Shown here: piece by piece, positions 44,403 to 53,650 of the stretch | Position numbering within the stretch: the first letter of the stretch is position 1 | Layout: the number at the start of each line of letters is the position of its first letter | NCBI GenBank assembly: GCA_030522415.1 | Contig: CM060121.1 | Span: 20,072,642 to 20,136,641, forward strand | Length of the DNA: 64,000 nt | Source of the DNA: Channallabes apus | Lineage: Eukaryota; Chordata; Actinopteri; Siluriformes; Clariidae | Direction of reading: 5' to 3' | Position numbers and translations under genes: made by a program | The notes under the pieces: generated by a model | What the model saw: the letters and a program-made list of their open reading frames with translations, nothing else | Databases searched by the model: none | Told to the model about the DNA's origin: nothing

Positions 44403-47400
44403 GAATGCTAGACCTACCAAGAGGCATGGCGGAGGATCCCCTCCTAAGGAATTACTTGGGAGGAGAAATTATCATCTCCAACGAGCTGGCGGAACTGCTG
44501 GAGGCCAGCGAGGAGCACGGCGAAATGGAAGTGGGGCAGGTATGGAGAAGCGGTGAGCACATCGAGCCGGCGAGCTCGTGGGAGGACAGCATGACAGCCA
44601 GGGAGAGACTGGCGAGGCAAAGCTGGGAAGGCTGCGGACCCGTCATCCGGCGCACGCCGCCGAGAGGTGTAGCGGCCGAGGGAGAGACGGGAGGATTCTG
44701 CAGGCAGTGGGCGGAATGCAACGAGGAGTGCATTCATGACCTGCGCGAGCAGGTGCTGCAGCTCCAACTGCAGTTCGTCCAGGTTCGGGAGAACCAAGCT
44801 GTAGTCCCGGAAGCGATCCCTCTCTCGAATCTGGACGATGCACTCCTCCCACGACCACTGCCTGAAGGTAGCGCGGACAGCACACCGGAGGACTGGACGC
44901 CGCTGCAGCACGGCGACGAGGTAGGCTTCTACAGGCAGTGGGCGGAGTCCAACCAGGAGCGCATTCGTGACCTGCGCGAGCAGGTGCTGCAGCTCCAACT
45001 GCAGTTCGTCCAGGTTCGGGAGAACCAGTCTGTAGCCCCGGAAGCGATCCCCCTCCCGGGTCTGGACGATGCGCTCATCCCCCGGCCACTGCCTGAGCCG
45101 GTCACGGAGGAAGACTTCGCGCCGTGTCTGCACGGAGAGGAGAGCGTTATCCTTCTGCCTCCCCCAGGTTTTAAGAACAGCGCGCTAGCGTGTCAGCAGC
45201 CGCTGCACCAAATACGAACTCTCCTGCAGCCTCCCAGCTTGGAGGACGATGTTACGCTGCAGTCGAGCGCCGTGCATGCTCCAACGCTGCAGTCGAGCGC
45301 CGTGCACGCTCCAACGCTGCAGTCGAGCGCCGTGCACGCTCCAACGCTGCAGTCGAGCGCCGTGCACGCTCCAACGCTGCAGTCGGGCGCCGTGCACGCT
45401 TCAACGCTGCAGTCGAGCGCCGTGCACGCTCCAACGCTGCAGTCGAGCACCGTGCACGCTCCAACGCTGCAGTCGAGCGCCGTGCACGCTCCAACGCTGC
45501 AGTCGAGCGCCGTGCACGCTCCAACGCTGCAGTCGAGCGCCGTGCACGCTCCAACGCTGCAGTCGTGCGCCGTGCACGCTCCAACGCTGCAGTCGAGCGC
45601 CGTGCACGCTCCAACGCTGCAGTCGTGCGCCGTGCACGCTCCAACGCTGCAGTCGAGCCCCGTGCATGCTCCAACGCTGCAGTCGAGTGCCGTGCACGCT
45701 CAAACGCTGCAGTCGAGCGCAGTGCACGCGCCAACGCCGTCGAGCCCTGCGCAAGCTCCAACGACCAATACACCTGTTCTGCCGCCGCCTCCCGGCTTCG
45801 AGGACAGCGAGCTAGCACGCCAGCAGCCACTGTCCCACGCACCTGTTCTGCCGCCGCCTCCCGGCTTTGAGGACGACGTTGAACTGGCGAACGCACGGCA
45901 CGCTCCAGAGCCGTCGTCGAGCGCACTGCACGCTCCAGAGCCGTCGTCGAGCGCACTGCACACTCCAACGCCGCTGTCGAGCACCGAGTACGCTCCAACG
46001 CCGCTGTCGAGCGCCGAGTACGCTCCAACGCCGCAGTCGAGCGCCGAGTACGCTCCAACGCCGCTGTCGAGCGCCGAGTACGCTCCAACGCCGCTGTCGA
46101 GCGCCGAGAACGCTCCAACGCCGCTGTCGAGCGCCGAGTACGCTCCAACGCCGCTGTCGAGCGCCGAGTACGCTCCAACGCCGCTGTCGAGCGTCGAGTA
46201 CGCTCCAACGCCGCTGTCGAGCGCACCGCACGCTCCCACGCCGCTGTCGAGCGCCGAGTATGCTCCAACGCCGCAGTCGGGCGCACCGCACGCTCCCACG
46301 CCGCAGTCGGGCGCACCGCACGCTCCCACGCCGCAGTCGGGCGCACCGTACGCTCCCACGCCGCAGTCGAGCGCACCGCACGCTCCAACGCCGCTGTCGA
46401 GCTCTGCAAAAGCTCCAACGTCGTCGTCGAGCGCAATGCACTCTCCAACGCCGCGGTCGAGCTCTGCAAAAGCTCCAACGTCGTCGTCGAGCGCAGGGCA
46501 CGCTCCAACGCCGCGGTCGAGCTCTGCAAAAGTTCCAACGTCGTCGTCGAGCGCAGTGCACGCTCCAACGCCGCGGTCGAGCTCTGCAAAAACCCCAACG
46601 CAGTCGTCGAGCTCCGCACAAGCCCCAACGCAGTCGTCGAGCTCCGCACAAGCCCCAACGCAGTCGGTGAGCTCCGCACAAGCCCCAACGCAGTCGTCGA
46701 GCTCCGCACAAGCCCCAACGCAGTCGTCGAGCTCCGCACAAGCTCCAACGCAGTCGTCGAGCTCAGGGCACGCTCCAACGCCGCGGTCGAGCTCTGCAAA
46801 AGCTCCAACATCGTCGTCGAGCGCAGTGCACGCTCCAACGCTGCAGTCGAGCCCTGTGCATGCTCCAACGCTGCAGTCGAGCGCCGTGCACGCTCCAACG
46901 CTGCAGTCGAGCGCAGTGCACGCGCCAACGCCGTCGAGCCCTGCGCAAGCTCCAACGACCAATACACCTGTTCTGCCGCCGCCTCCCGGCTTCGAGGACA
47001 GCGAGCTAGCACGCCAGCAGCCACTGTCCCACGCACCTGTTCTGCCGCCGCCTCCCGGCTTTGAGGACGACGTTGAACTGGCGAACGCACAGCACGCTCC
47101 AGAGCCGTCGTCGAGCGCACTGCACGCTCCAGAGCCGTCGTCGAGCGCACTGCACACTCCAACGCCGCTGTCGAGCGCCGAGTATGCTCCAACGCAGCTG
47201 TCGAGCGCCGAGAACGCTCCAACGTCGCTGTCGAGCGCCGAGTACGCTCCAACGCCGCTGTCGAGCGCCGAGTACGCTCCAACGCCGCTGTCGAGCGCCG
47301 AGTACGCTCCAACGCCGCTGTCGAGCGCCGAGTACGCTCCAACGCCGCTGTCGAGCGCCGAGTACGCTCCAACGCCGCTGTCGAGCGCCGAGTACGCTCC

Positions 47401-50400
47401 AACGCCGCTGTCGAGCATCGAGTACGCTCCAACGCCGCTGTCGAGCGCACCGCACGCTCCCACGCCGCTGTCGAGCGCCGAGTACGCTCCAACGCCGCTG
47501 TCGAGCGCACCGCACGCTCCCACGCCGCTGTCGAGCGCACAGCACGATCCCACGCCGCTGTCGAGCGCACCGGACGCTCCCACGCCGCTGTCGAGCGCAC
47601 CGCACGCTCCCACGCCGCTGTCGAGCGCACCGCACGCTCCCACGCCGCAGTCGGGCGCACCGTACGCTCCCACGCCGCAGTCGAGCGCACCGCATGCTCC
47701 CACGCCGCAGCCGAGCGCAGTGACCGCTCCACCGCCGCCGTCGAGCGCAGTGACCGCTCCACCGCCGCCGTCGAGCGCAGTGACCGCTCCACCGCCGCCG
47801 TCGAGCGCAGTGACCGCTCCACCGCCGTCGTCGAGCGCAGTGACCGCTCCACCGCCGCCGTCGAGCGCAGTGACCGCTCCACCGCCGTCGTCGAGCGCAG
47901 TGACCGCTCCACCGCCGTCGTCGAGCGCAGTGACCGCTCCACCGCCGTCGTCGAGCGCAGTGACCGCTCCAACGCCGTCGTCGAGCGCAGTGCACGCTCC
48001 AACGCCGCTGTCGAGCTCTGCAAAAGCTCCAACGTCGTCGTCCAGCGCAGTGCACGCTCCAACGCCGCTGTTGAGCTCTGCAAAAGCTCCAACGTCGTCG
48101 TCGAGCGCAGGGCACGCTCCAACGCCGCGGTCGAGCTCTGCAAAAGTTCCAACGTCGTCGTCGAGCGCAGTGCACGCTCCAACGCCGCGGTCGAGCTCTG
48201 CAAAAACCCCAACGCAGTCGTCGAGCTCCGCACAAGCCCCAACGCAGTCGTCGAGCTCCGCACAAGCCCCAACGCAGTCGGTGAGCTCCGCACAAGCCCC
48301 AACGCAGTCGTCGAGCTCCGCACAAGCCCCAACGCAGTCGTCGAGCTCCGCACAAGCTCCAACGCAGTCGTCGAGCTCAGGGCACGCTCCAACGCCGCGG
48401 TCGAGCTCTGCAAAAGCTCCAACATCGTCGTCGAGCGCAGTGCACGCTCCAACGCTGCAGTCGAGCCCTGTGCATGCTCCAACGCTGCAGTCGAGCGCCG
48501 TGCACGCTCCAACGCTGCAGTCGAGCGCAGTGCACGCGCCAACGCCGTCGAGCCCTGCGCAAGCTCCAACGACCAATACACCTGTTCTGCCGCCGCCTCC
48601 CGGCTTCGAGGACAGCGAGCTAGCACGCCAGCAGCCACTGTCCCACGCACCTGTTCTGCCGCCACCTCCCGGCTTTGAGGACGACGTTGAACTGGCGAAC
48701 GCACGGCACGCTCCAGAGCCGTCGTCGAGCGCACTGCACGCTCCAGAGCCGTCGTCGAGCGCACTGCACACTCCAACGCCGCTGTCGAGCGCCGAGTATG
48801 CTCCAACGCCGCTGTCGAGCGCCGAGAACGCTCCAACGCCGCTGTTGAGCTCTGCAAAAGCTCCAACGTCGTCGTCGAGCGCAATGCACTCTCCAACGCC
48901 GCGGTCGAGCTCTGCAAAAGCTCCAACGTCGTCGTCGAGCGCACGGCACGCTCCAACGCCGCGGTCGAGCTCTGCAAAAGTTCCAACGTCGTCGTCGAGC
49001 GCAGTGCACGCTCCAACGCCGCGGTCGAGCTCTGCAAAAACCCCAACGCAGTCGTCGAGCTCCGCACAAGCCCCAACGCAGTCGTCGAGCTCCGCACAAG
49101 CCCCAACGCAGTCGGTGAGCTCCGCACAAGCCCCAACGCAGTCGTCGAGCTCCGCACAAGCCCCAACGCAGTCGTCGAGCTCCGCACAAGCTCCAACGCA
49201 GTCGTCGAGCTCAGGGCACGCTCCAACGCCGCGGTCGAGCTCTGCAAAAGCTCCAACATCGTCGTCGAGCGCAGTGCACGCTCCAACGCTGCAGTCGAGC
49301 CCTGTGCATGCTCCAACGCTGCAGTCGAGCGCCGTGCACGCTCCAACGCTGCAGTCGAGCGCAGTGCACGCGCCAACGCCGTCGAGCCCTGCGCAAGCTC
49401 CAACGACCAATACACCTGTTCTGCCGCCGCCTCCCGGCTTCGAGGACAGCGAGCTAGCACGCCAGCAGCCACTGTCCTACGCACCTGTTCTGCCGCCGCC
49501 TCCCGGCTTTGAGGACGACGTTGAACTGGCGAACGCACGGCACGCTCCAGAGCCGTCGTCGAGCGCACTGCACGCTCCAGAGCCGTCGTCGAGCGCACTG
49601 CACACTCCAACGCCGCTGTTGAGCGCCGAGTATGCTCCAACGCCGCTGTCGAGCGCCGAGAACGCTCCAACGCCGCTGTCGAGCGCCGAGTACGCTCCAA
49701 CGCCGCTGTCGAGCGCCGAGTACGCTCCAACGCCGCTGTCGAGCGCCGAGTACGCTCCAACGCCGCTGTCGAGCGCCGAGTACGCTCCAACGCCGCTGTC
49801 GAGCGCCGAGTACGCTCCAACGCCGCTGTCGAGCGCCGAGTACGCTCCAACGCCGCTGTCGAGCGTCGAGTACGCTCCAACGCCGCTGTCGAGCGCACCG
49901 CACGCTCCCACGCCGCTGTCGAGCGCCGAGTACGCTTCAACGCCGCTGTCGAGCGCACCGCACGCTCCCACGCCGCTGTCGAGCGCACAGCACGATCCCA
50001 CGCCGCTGTCGAGCGCACCGGACGCTCCCACGCCGCTGTCGAGCGCACCGCACGCTCCCACGCCGCTGTCGAGCGCACCGCACGCTCCCACGCCGCAGTC
50101 GGGTGCACCGTACGCTCCCACGCCGCAGTCGAGCGCACCGCACGCTCCCACGCCGCAGCCGAGCGCAGTGACTGCTCCACCGCCGCCGTCGAGCGCAGTG
50201 ACCGCTCCACCGCCGCCGTCGAGCGCAGTGACCGCTCCACCGCCGCCGTCGAGCGCAGTGACCGCTCCACCGCCGTCGTCGAGCGCAGTGACCGCTCCAC
50301 CGCCGTCGTCGAGCGCAGTGACCGCTCCAACGCCGTCGTCGAGCGCAGTGCACGCTCCAACGCCGCTGTCGAGCTCTGCAAAAGCTCCAACGTCGTCGTC

Positions 50401-53400
50401 CAGCGCAGTGCACGCTCCAACGCCGCTGTTGAGCTCTGCAAAAGCTCCAACGTCGTCGTCGAGCGCAGTGCACGCTCCAACGCCGCTGTTGAGCTCTGCA
50501 AAAGCTCCAACGTCGTCGTCGAGCGCAGTGCACGCTCCAACGCCGCTGTTGAGCTCTGCAAAAGCTCCAACGTCGTCGTCGAGCGCAATGGACTCTCCAA
50601 CGCCGCGGTTGAGCTCTGCAAAAGCTCCAACGTCGTCGTCGAGCGCAGGGCACGCTCCAACGCCGCGGTCGAGCTCTGCAAAAGCTCCAACGTCGTCGTC
50701 GAGCGCAGTGCACGCTCCAACGCTGCAGTCGAGCCCCGTGCATGTTCCAACGCTGCAGTCGAGCGCAGTGCACGCGCCAACGCCGTCGAGCCCTGCGCAA
50801 GCTCCAACGACCAAGACACCTGTTCTGCCGCCGCCTCCCGGCTTCGAGGACAGCGAGCTAGCACGCCAGCAGCCACTGTCCCACGCACCTGTTCTGCCGC
50901 CGCCTCCCGGCTTTGAGGACGACGTTGAACTGGCGAACGCACGGCACGCTCCAGAGCCGTCGTCGAGCGCACTGCACGCTCCAGAGCCGTCGTCGAGCGC
51001 ACTGCACGCTCCAACGCCGCTGTCGAGCGCCGAGTACGCTCCAACGCCGCTGTCGAGCGCCGAGTACGCTCCAACGCCGCTGTCGAGCGCCGAGTACGCT
51101 CCAACGCCGCTGTCGAGCGCCGAGTACGCTCCAACGCCGCTGTCGAGCGCCGAGTACGCTCCAACGCCGCTGTCGAGCGCCGAGTACGCTCCAACGCCGC
51201 TGTCGAGCGCCGAGTACGCTCCAACGCCGCTGTCGAGCGTCGAGTACGCTCCAACGCCGCTGTCGAGCGCACCGCACGCTCCCACGCCGCTGTCGAGCGC
51301 CGAGTACGCTCCAACGCCGCTGTCGAGCGCACCGCACGCTCCCACGCCGCTGTCGAGCGCACAGCACGATCCCACGCCGCTGTCGAGCGCACCGCACGCT
51401 CCCACGCCGCTGTCGAGCGCACCGCACGCTCCCACGCCGCTGTCGGGCGCACCGCACGCTCCCACGCCGCTGTCGGGCGCACCGCACGCTCCCACGCCGC
51501 TGTCGGGCGCACCGCACGCTCCCACGCCGCAGTCGGGCGCACCGCACGCTCCCACGCCGCAGTCGGGCGCACCGCACGCTCCCACGCCGCAGTCGGGCGC
51601 ACCGCACGCTCCCACGCCGCAGTCGGGCGCACCGTACGCTCCCACGCCGCAGTCGGGCGCACCGCACGCTCCCACGCCGCAGCCGAGCGCAGTGACCGCT
51701 CCACCGCCGCCGTCGAGCGCAGTGACCGCTCCACCGCCGTCGTCGAGCGCAGTGACCGCTCCAACGCCGTCGTCGAGCGCAGTGCACGCTCCAACGCCGC
51801 TGTCGAGCTCTGCAAAAGCTCCAACGTCGTCGTCCAGCGCAGTGCACGCTCCAACGCCGCTGTTGAGCTCTGCAAAAGCTCCAACGTCGTCGTCGAGCGC
51901 AGTGCACGCTCCAACGCCGCTGTTGAGCTCTGCAAAAGCTCCAACGTCGTCGTCGAGCGCAATGCACTCTCCAACGCCGCGGTCGAGCTCTGCAAAAGCT
52001 CCAACGTCGTCGTCGAGCGCAGGGCACGCTCCAACGCCGCGGTCGAGCTCTGCAAAAGCTCCAACGTCGTCGTCGAGCGCAGTGCACGCTCCAACGCCGC
52101 GGTCGAGCTCTGCAAAAGCTCCAACGTCGTCGTCGAGCGCAGTGCACGCTCCAACGCCGCGGTCGAGCTCTGCAAAAGCTCCAACGTCGTCGTCGAGCGC
52201 AGTGCACGCTCCAACGCCGCGGTCGAGCTCTGCAAAAGCTCCAACGTCGTCGTCGAGCGCAGTGCACGCTCCAACGCCGCTGTGGAGCTCTGCAAAAGCT
52301 CCAACGTCGTCGTCGAGCGCAGTGCACGCTCCAACGCCGCGGTCGAGCTCTGCAAAAGCTCCAACGTCGTCGTCGAGCGCAGTGCACGCTCCAACGCCGC
52401 TGTCGAGCTCTGCAAAAGCTCCAACGTCGTCGTCGAGCGCAGTGCACGCTCCAACGCCGCGGTCGAGCTCTGCAAAAACCCCAACGCAGTCGTCGAGCTC
52501 CGCACAAGCCCCAACGCAGTCGTCGAGCTCCGCACAAGCCCCAACGCAGTCGGTGAGCTCCGCACAAGCCCCAACGCAGTCGTCGAGCTCCGCACAAGCC
52601 CCAACGCAGTCGTCGAGCTCCGCACAAGCTCCAACGCAGTCGTCGAGCTCCGCACAAGCTCCAACGCAGTCGTCGAGCTCCGCACAAGCTCCAACGCAGT
52701 CGTCGAGCTCCGCACAAGCTCCAACGCAGTCGTCGAGCTCCGCACAAGCTCCAACGAAGTCGTCGAGCTCCGCACAAGCTCCAACGCAGTCGTCGAGCTC
52801 CGCACAAGCTCCAACGCAGTCGTCGAGCTCCGCACAAGCTCCAACGCAGTCGTCGAGCTCCGCACAAGCTCCAACGCAGTCGTCGAGCTCCGCACAAGAT
52901 CCAACGCAGTCGTCGAGCTCCGCACAAGCTCCAACACAGTCGTCGAGCTCCGCACAAGCTCCAACGCCGTCGTCGAGCTCCGCACAAGCTCCAACGCCGT
53001 CGTCGAGCTCCGCCCAAGCTCCAACGCCGTCGTCGAGCTCCGCCCAAGCTCCAACGCCGTCGTCGAGCGCCGTGCACGCTCCAACGCCGTCGTCGAGCGC
53101 CGTGCACGCTCCAACGCCGTCGTCGAGCGCAGTGACCGCTCCAACGCCGTCGTCGAGCGCAGTGACCGCTCCAACGCCGTCGTCGAGCGCAGTGACCGCT
53201 CCAACGCCGTCGTCGAGCGCAGTGACCGCTCCAACGCCGTCGTCGAGCGCAGTGACCGCTCCAACGCCGTCGTCGAGCGCAGTGACCGCTCCAACGCCGT
53301 CGTCGAGCGCAGTGACCGCTCCAACGCCGTCGTCGAGCGCAGTGACCGCTCCAACGCCGTCGTCGAGTGCAGCACCAGCCCTGCCACGGCCGAGCACGTC

Positions 53401-53650
53401 ACCAGCCCTGCCACGGCCGAGCACGTCACCAGCCCTGCCACGGCCGAGCACGTCACCAGCCCTGCCACGGCCGAGCACGTCACCAGCCCTGCCACCGCCG
53501 AGCACGTCTCCAGCTCTGCCACCGCCGAGCACGTCTCCAGCCCCGTCACCCAGCCTCCTGGTCAGGAGGTGGAAGGTAGAACATTGGGGTGGGTGTCCGG
53601 GGCCTCCGATGATGCTCCAGAGGAGCATTTTTTTTGGGGGGGTACTGTGA
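44357..53650 (+). CDS. Giant Pro/Ser/Ala/Thr-repeat ORF (about 3,097 aa) of an LTR element
   Basis: The first ATG after the predicted cap site is at 44357, inside the 5' LTR. The stop TGA at 53648-53650 is formed by the first bases of the 3' LTR. Residues 1-16 are basic (MPRTHIRHRHRAKRDR). Residues about 17-110 are acidic and mixed. Residues 113-177 and 190-252 are a duplicated module with LREQVLQLQLQFVQVREN, probably coiled coil. From residue 300 on come 10-residue repeats: TLQSSAVHAP, TPLSSAEYAP, TPLSSAPHAP, TQSSSSAQAP, TSSSSAVHAP with TPRSSSAKAP, PPPSSAVTAP, ending in 9-residue PRPSTSPAL-type units. Five paired VLPPPPGFED modules punctuate the array. No signal peptide, membrane segment or enzyme motif. 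It may be a Gag-like structural protein or a purely parasitic frame; function unknown. Confidence 0.7.
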   Translation: MPRTHIRHRHRAKRDRMLDLPRGMAEDPLLRNYLGGEIIISNELAELLEASEEHGEMEVGQVWRSGEHIEPASSWEDSMTARERLARQSWEGCGPVIRRTPPRGVAAEGETGGFCRQWAECNEECIHDLREQVLQLQLQFVQVRENQAVVPEAIPLSNLDDALLPRPLPEGSADSTPEDWTPLQHGDEVGFYRQWAESNQERIRDLREQVLQLQLQFVQVRENQSVAPEAIPLPGLDDALIPRPLPEPVTEEDFAPCLHGEESVILLPPPGFKNSALACQQPLHQIRTLLQPPSLEDDVTLQSSAVHAPTLQSSAVHAPTLQSSAVHAPTLQSSAVHAPTLQSGAVHASTLQSSAVHAPTLQSSTVHAPTLQSSAVHAPTLQSSAVHAPTLQSSAVHAPTLQSCAVHAPTLQSSAVHAPTLQSCAVHAPTLQSSPVHAPTLQSSAVHAQTLQSSAVHAPTPSSPAQAPTTNTPVLPPPPGFEDSELARQQPLSHAPVLPPPPGFEDDVELANARHAPEPSSSALHAPEPSSSALHTPTPLSSTEYAPTPLSSAEYAPTPQSSAEYAPTPLSSAEYAPTPLSSAENAPTPLSSAEYAPTPLSSAEYAPTPLSSVEYAPTPLSSAPHAPTPLSSAEYAPTPQSGAPHAPTPQSGAPHAPTPQSGAPYAPTPQSSAPHAPTPLSSSAKAPTSSSSAMHSPTPRSSSAKAPTSSSSAGHAPTPRSSSAKVPTSSSSAVHAPTPRSSSAKTPTQSSSSAQAPTQSSSSAQAPTQSVSSAQAPTQSSSSAQAPTQSSSSAQAPTQSSSSGHAPTPRSSSAKAPTSSSSAVHAPTLQSSPVHAPTLQSSAVHAPTLQSSAVHAPTPSSPAQAPTTNTPVLPPPPGFEDSELARQQPLSHAPVLPPPPGFEDDVELANAQHAPEPSSSALHAPEPSSSALHTPTPLSSAEYAPTQLSSAENAPTSLSSAEYAPTPLSSAEYAPTPLSSAEYAPTPLSSAEYAPTPLSSAEYAPTPLSSAEYAPTPLSSIEYAPTPLSSAPHAPTPLSSAEYAPTPLSSAPHAPTPLSSAQHDPTPLSSAPDAPTPLSSAPHAPTPLSSAPHAPTPQSGAPYAPTPQSSAPHAPTPQPSAVTAPPPPSSAVTAPPPPSSAVTAPPPPSSAVTAPPPSSSAVTAPPPPSSAVTAPPPSSSAVTAPPPSSSAVTAPPPSSSAVTAPTPSSSAVHAPTPLSSSAKAPTSSSSAVHAPTPLLSSAKAPTSSSSAGHAPTPRSSSAKVPTSSSSAVHAPTPRSSSAKTPTQSSSSAQAPTQSSSSAQAPTQSVSSAQAPTQSSSSAQAPTQSSSSAQAPTQSSSSGHAPTPRSSSAKAPTSSSSAVHAPTLQSSPVHAPTLQSSAVHAPTLQSSAVHAPTPSSPAQAPTTNTPVLPPPPGFEDSELARQQPLSHAPVLPPPPGFEDDVELANARHAPEPSSSALHAPEPSSSALHTPTPLSSAEYAPTPLSSAENAPTPLLSSAKAPTSSSSAMHSPTPRSSSAKAPTSSSSARHAPTPRSSSAKVPTSSSSAVHAPTPRSSSAKTPTQSSSSAQAPTQSSSSAQAPTQSVSSAQAPTQSSSSAQAPTQSSSSAQAPTQSSSSGHAPTPRSSSAKAPTSSSSAVHAPTLQSSPVHAPTLQSSAVHAPTLQSSAVHAPTPSSPAQAPTTNTPVLPPPPGFEDSELARQQPLSYAPVLPPPPGFEDDVELANARHAPEPSSSALHAPEPSSSALHTPTPLLSAEYAPTPLSSAENAPTPLSSAEYAPTPLSSAEYAPTPLSSAEYAPTPLSSAEYAPTPLSSAEYAPTPLSSAEYAPTPLSSVEYAPTPLSSAPHAPTPLSSAEYASTPLSSAPHAPTPLSSAQHDPTPLSSAPDAPTPLSSAPHAPTPLSSAPHAPTPQSGAPYAPTPQSSAPHAPTPQPSAVTAPPPPSSAVTAPPPPSSAVTAPPPPSSAVTAPPPSSSAVTAPPPSSSAVTAPTPSSSAVHAPTPLSSSAKAPTSSSSAVHAPTPLLSSAKAPTSSSSAVHAPTPLLSSAKAPTSSSSAVHAPTPLLSSAKAPTSSSSAMDSPTPRLSSAKAPTSSSSAGHAPTPRSSSAKAPTSSSSAVHAPTLQSSPVHVPTLQSSAVHAPTPSSPAQAPTTKTPVLPPPPGFEDSELARQQPLSHAPVLPPPPGFEDDVELANARHAPEPSSSALHAPEPSSSALHAPTPLSSAEYAPTPLSSAEYAPTPLSSAEYAPTPLSSAEYAPTPLSSAEYAPTPLSSAEYAPTPLSSAEYAPTPLSSVEYAPTPLSSAPHAPTPLSSAEYAPTPLSSAPHAPTPLSSAQHDPTPLSSAPHAPTPLSSAPHAPTPLSGAPHAPTPLSGAPHAPTPLSGAPHAPTPQSGAPHAPTPQSGAPHAPTPQSGAPHAPTPQSGAPYAPTPQSGAPHAPTPQPSAVTAPPPPSSAVTAPPPSSSAVTAPTPSSSAVHAPTPLSSSAKAPTSSSSAVHAPTPLLSSAKAPTSSSSAVHAPTPLLSSAKAPTSSSSAMHSPTPRSSSAKAPTSSSSAGHAPTPRSSSAKAPTSSSSAVHAPTPRSSSAKAPTSSSSAVHAPTPRSSSAKAPTSSSSAVHAPTPRSSSAKAPTSSSSAVHAPTPLWSSAKAPTSSSSAVHAPTPRSSSAKAPTSSSSAVHAPTPLSSSAKAPTSSSSAVHAPTPRSSSAKTPTQSSSSAQAPTQSSSSAQAPTQSVSSAQAPTQSSSSAQAPTQSSSSAQAPTQSSSSAQAPTQSSSSAQAPTQSSSSAQAPTQSSSSAQAPTKSSSSAQAPTQSSSSAQAPTQSSSSAQAPTQSSSSAQAPTQSSSSAQDPTQSSSSAQAPTQSSSSAQAPTPSSSSAQAPTPSSSSAQAPTPSSSSAQAPTPSSSAVHAPTPSSSAVHAPTPSSSAVTAPTPSSSAVTAPTPSSSAVTAPTPSSSAVTAPTPSSSAVTAPTPSSSAVTAPTPSSSAVTAPTPSSSAVTAPTPSSSAAPALPRPSTSPALPRPSTSPALPRPSTSPALPRPSTSPALPPPSTSPALPPPSTSPAPSPSLLVRRWKVEHWGGCPGPPMMLQRSIFFGGVL
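44403..44413 (+). promoter_or_regulatory. Putative self-priming primer-binding site of the giant-ORF element
   Basis: gaatgctagac starts at the first base after the LTR. Its reverse complement, gtctagcattc, matches the predicted transcript 5' end gtctagcatta (44253-44263) at 10 of 11 bases. In Tf1/sushi-type elements the transcript's first 11 bases prime minus-strand synthesis at such a site. I see no match to a tRNA 3' end. Confidence 0.7.
44693..45104 (+). repeat. 231-bp tandem duplication coding for the coiled-coil-like module
   Basis: The units begin at 44693 and 44924, exactly 77 codons apart, both reading GF-x-RQWAE-x-N-x-E then LREQVLQLQLQFVQVRENQ and a PRPLPE end. The DNA similarity is high (for example gacctgcgcgagcaggtgct in both). 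Confidence 0.9.
45254..53560 (+). repeat. 8.3-kb hierarchical coding repeat array
   Basis: Mostly 30-bp units such as gctccaacgccgctgtcgag, grouped in blocks of one type, and the blocks in turn in larger units marked by ctgccgccgcctcccggctt at about 45.78, 46.97, 48.59, 49.42 and 50.83 kb. Nearly all units are multiples of 3, so the frame stays open. It ends with 27-bp units (ccagccctgccacggccgag) at 53386-53545. Confidence 0.95.
53625..53645 (+). other. Polypurine-tract-like sequence of the giant-ORF element
   Basis: A T-run followed by ggggggg and tac directly abuts the 3' LTR. The chromoviruses have an equivalent G-run plus taa in front of their 3' LTR (58162-58177 minus). Confidence 0.6.

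Noticed and set aside
45252..53549. Minus-strand frame of about 2,765 codons over the array
   Set aside because: It is a by-product of in-phase GC-rich repeats without stop words. It has no plausible start context and the element's promoter and LTR orientation are on the plus strand.
45254..53560. CRISPR-like array (regular short repeats)
   Set aside because: Units are contiguous coding repeats without unique spacers, and the sequence is eukaryotic.
44357..53650. Host mucin or RNA polymerase CTD-like gene
   Set aside because: There is no signal peptide or heptad YSPTSPS consensus, and the LTRs plus TTATC duplication show that it moved as a retroelement.
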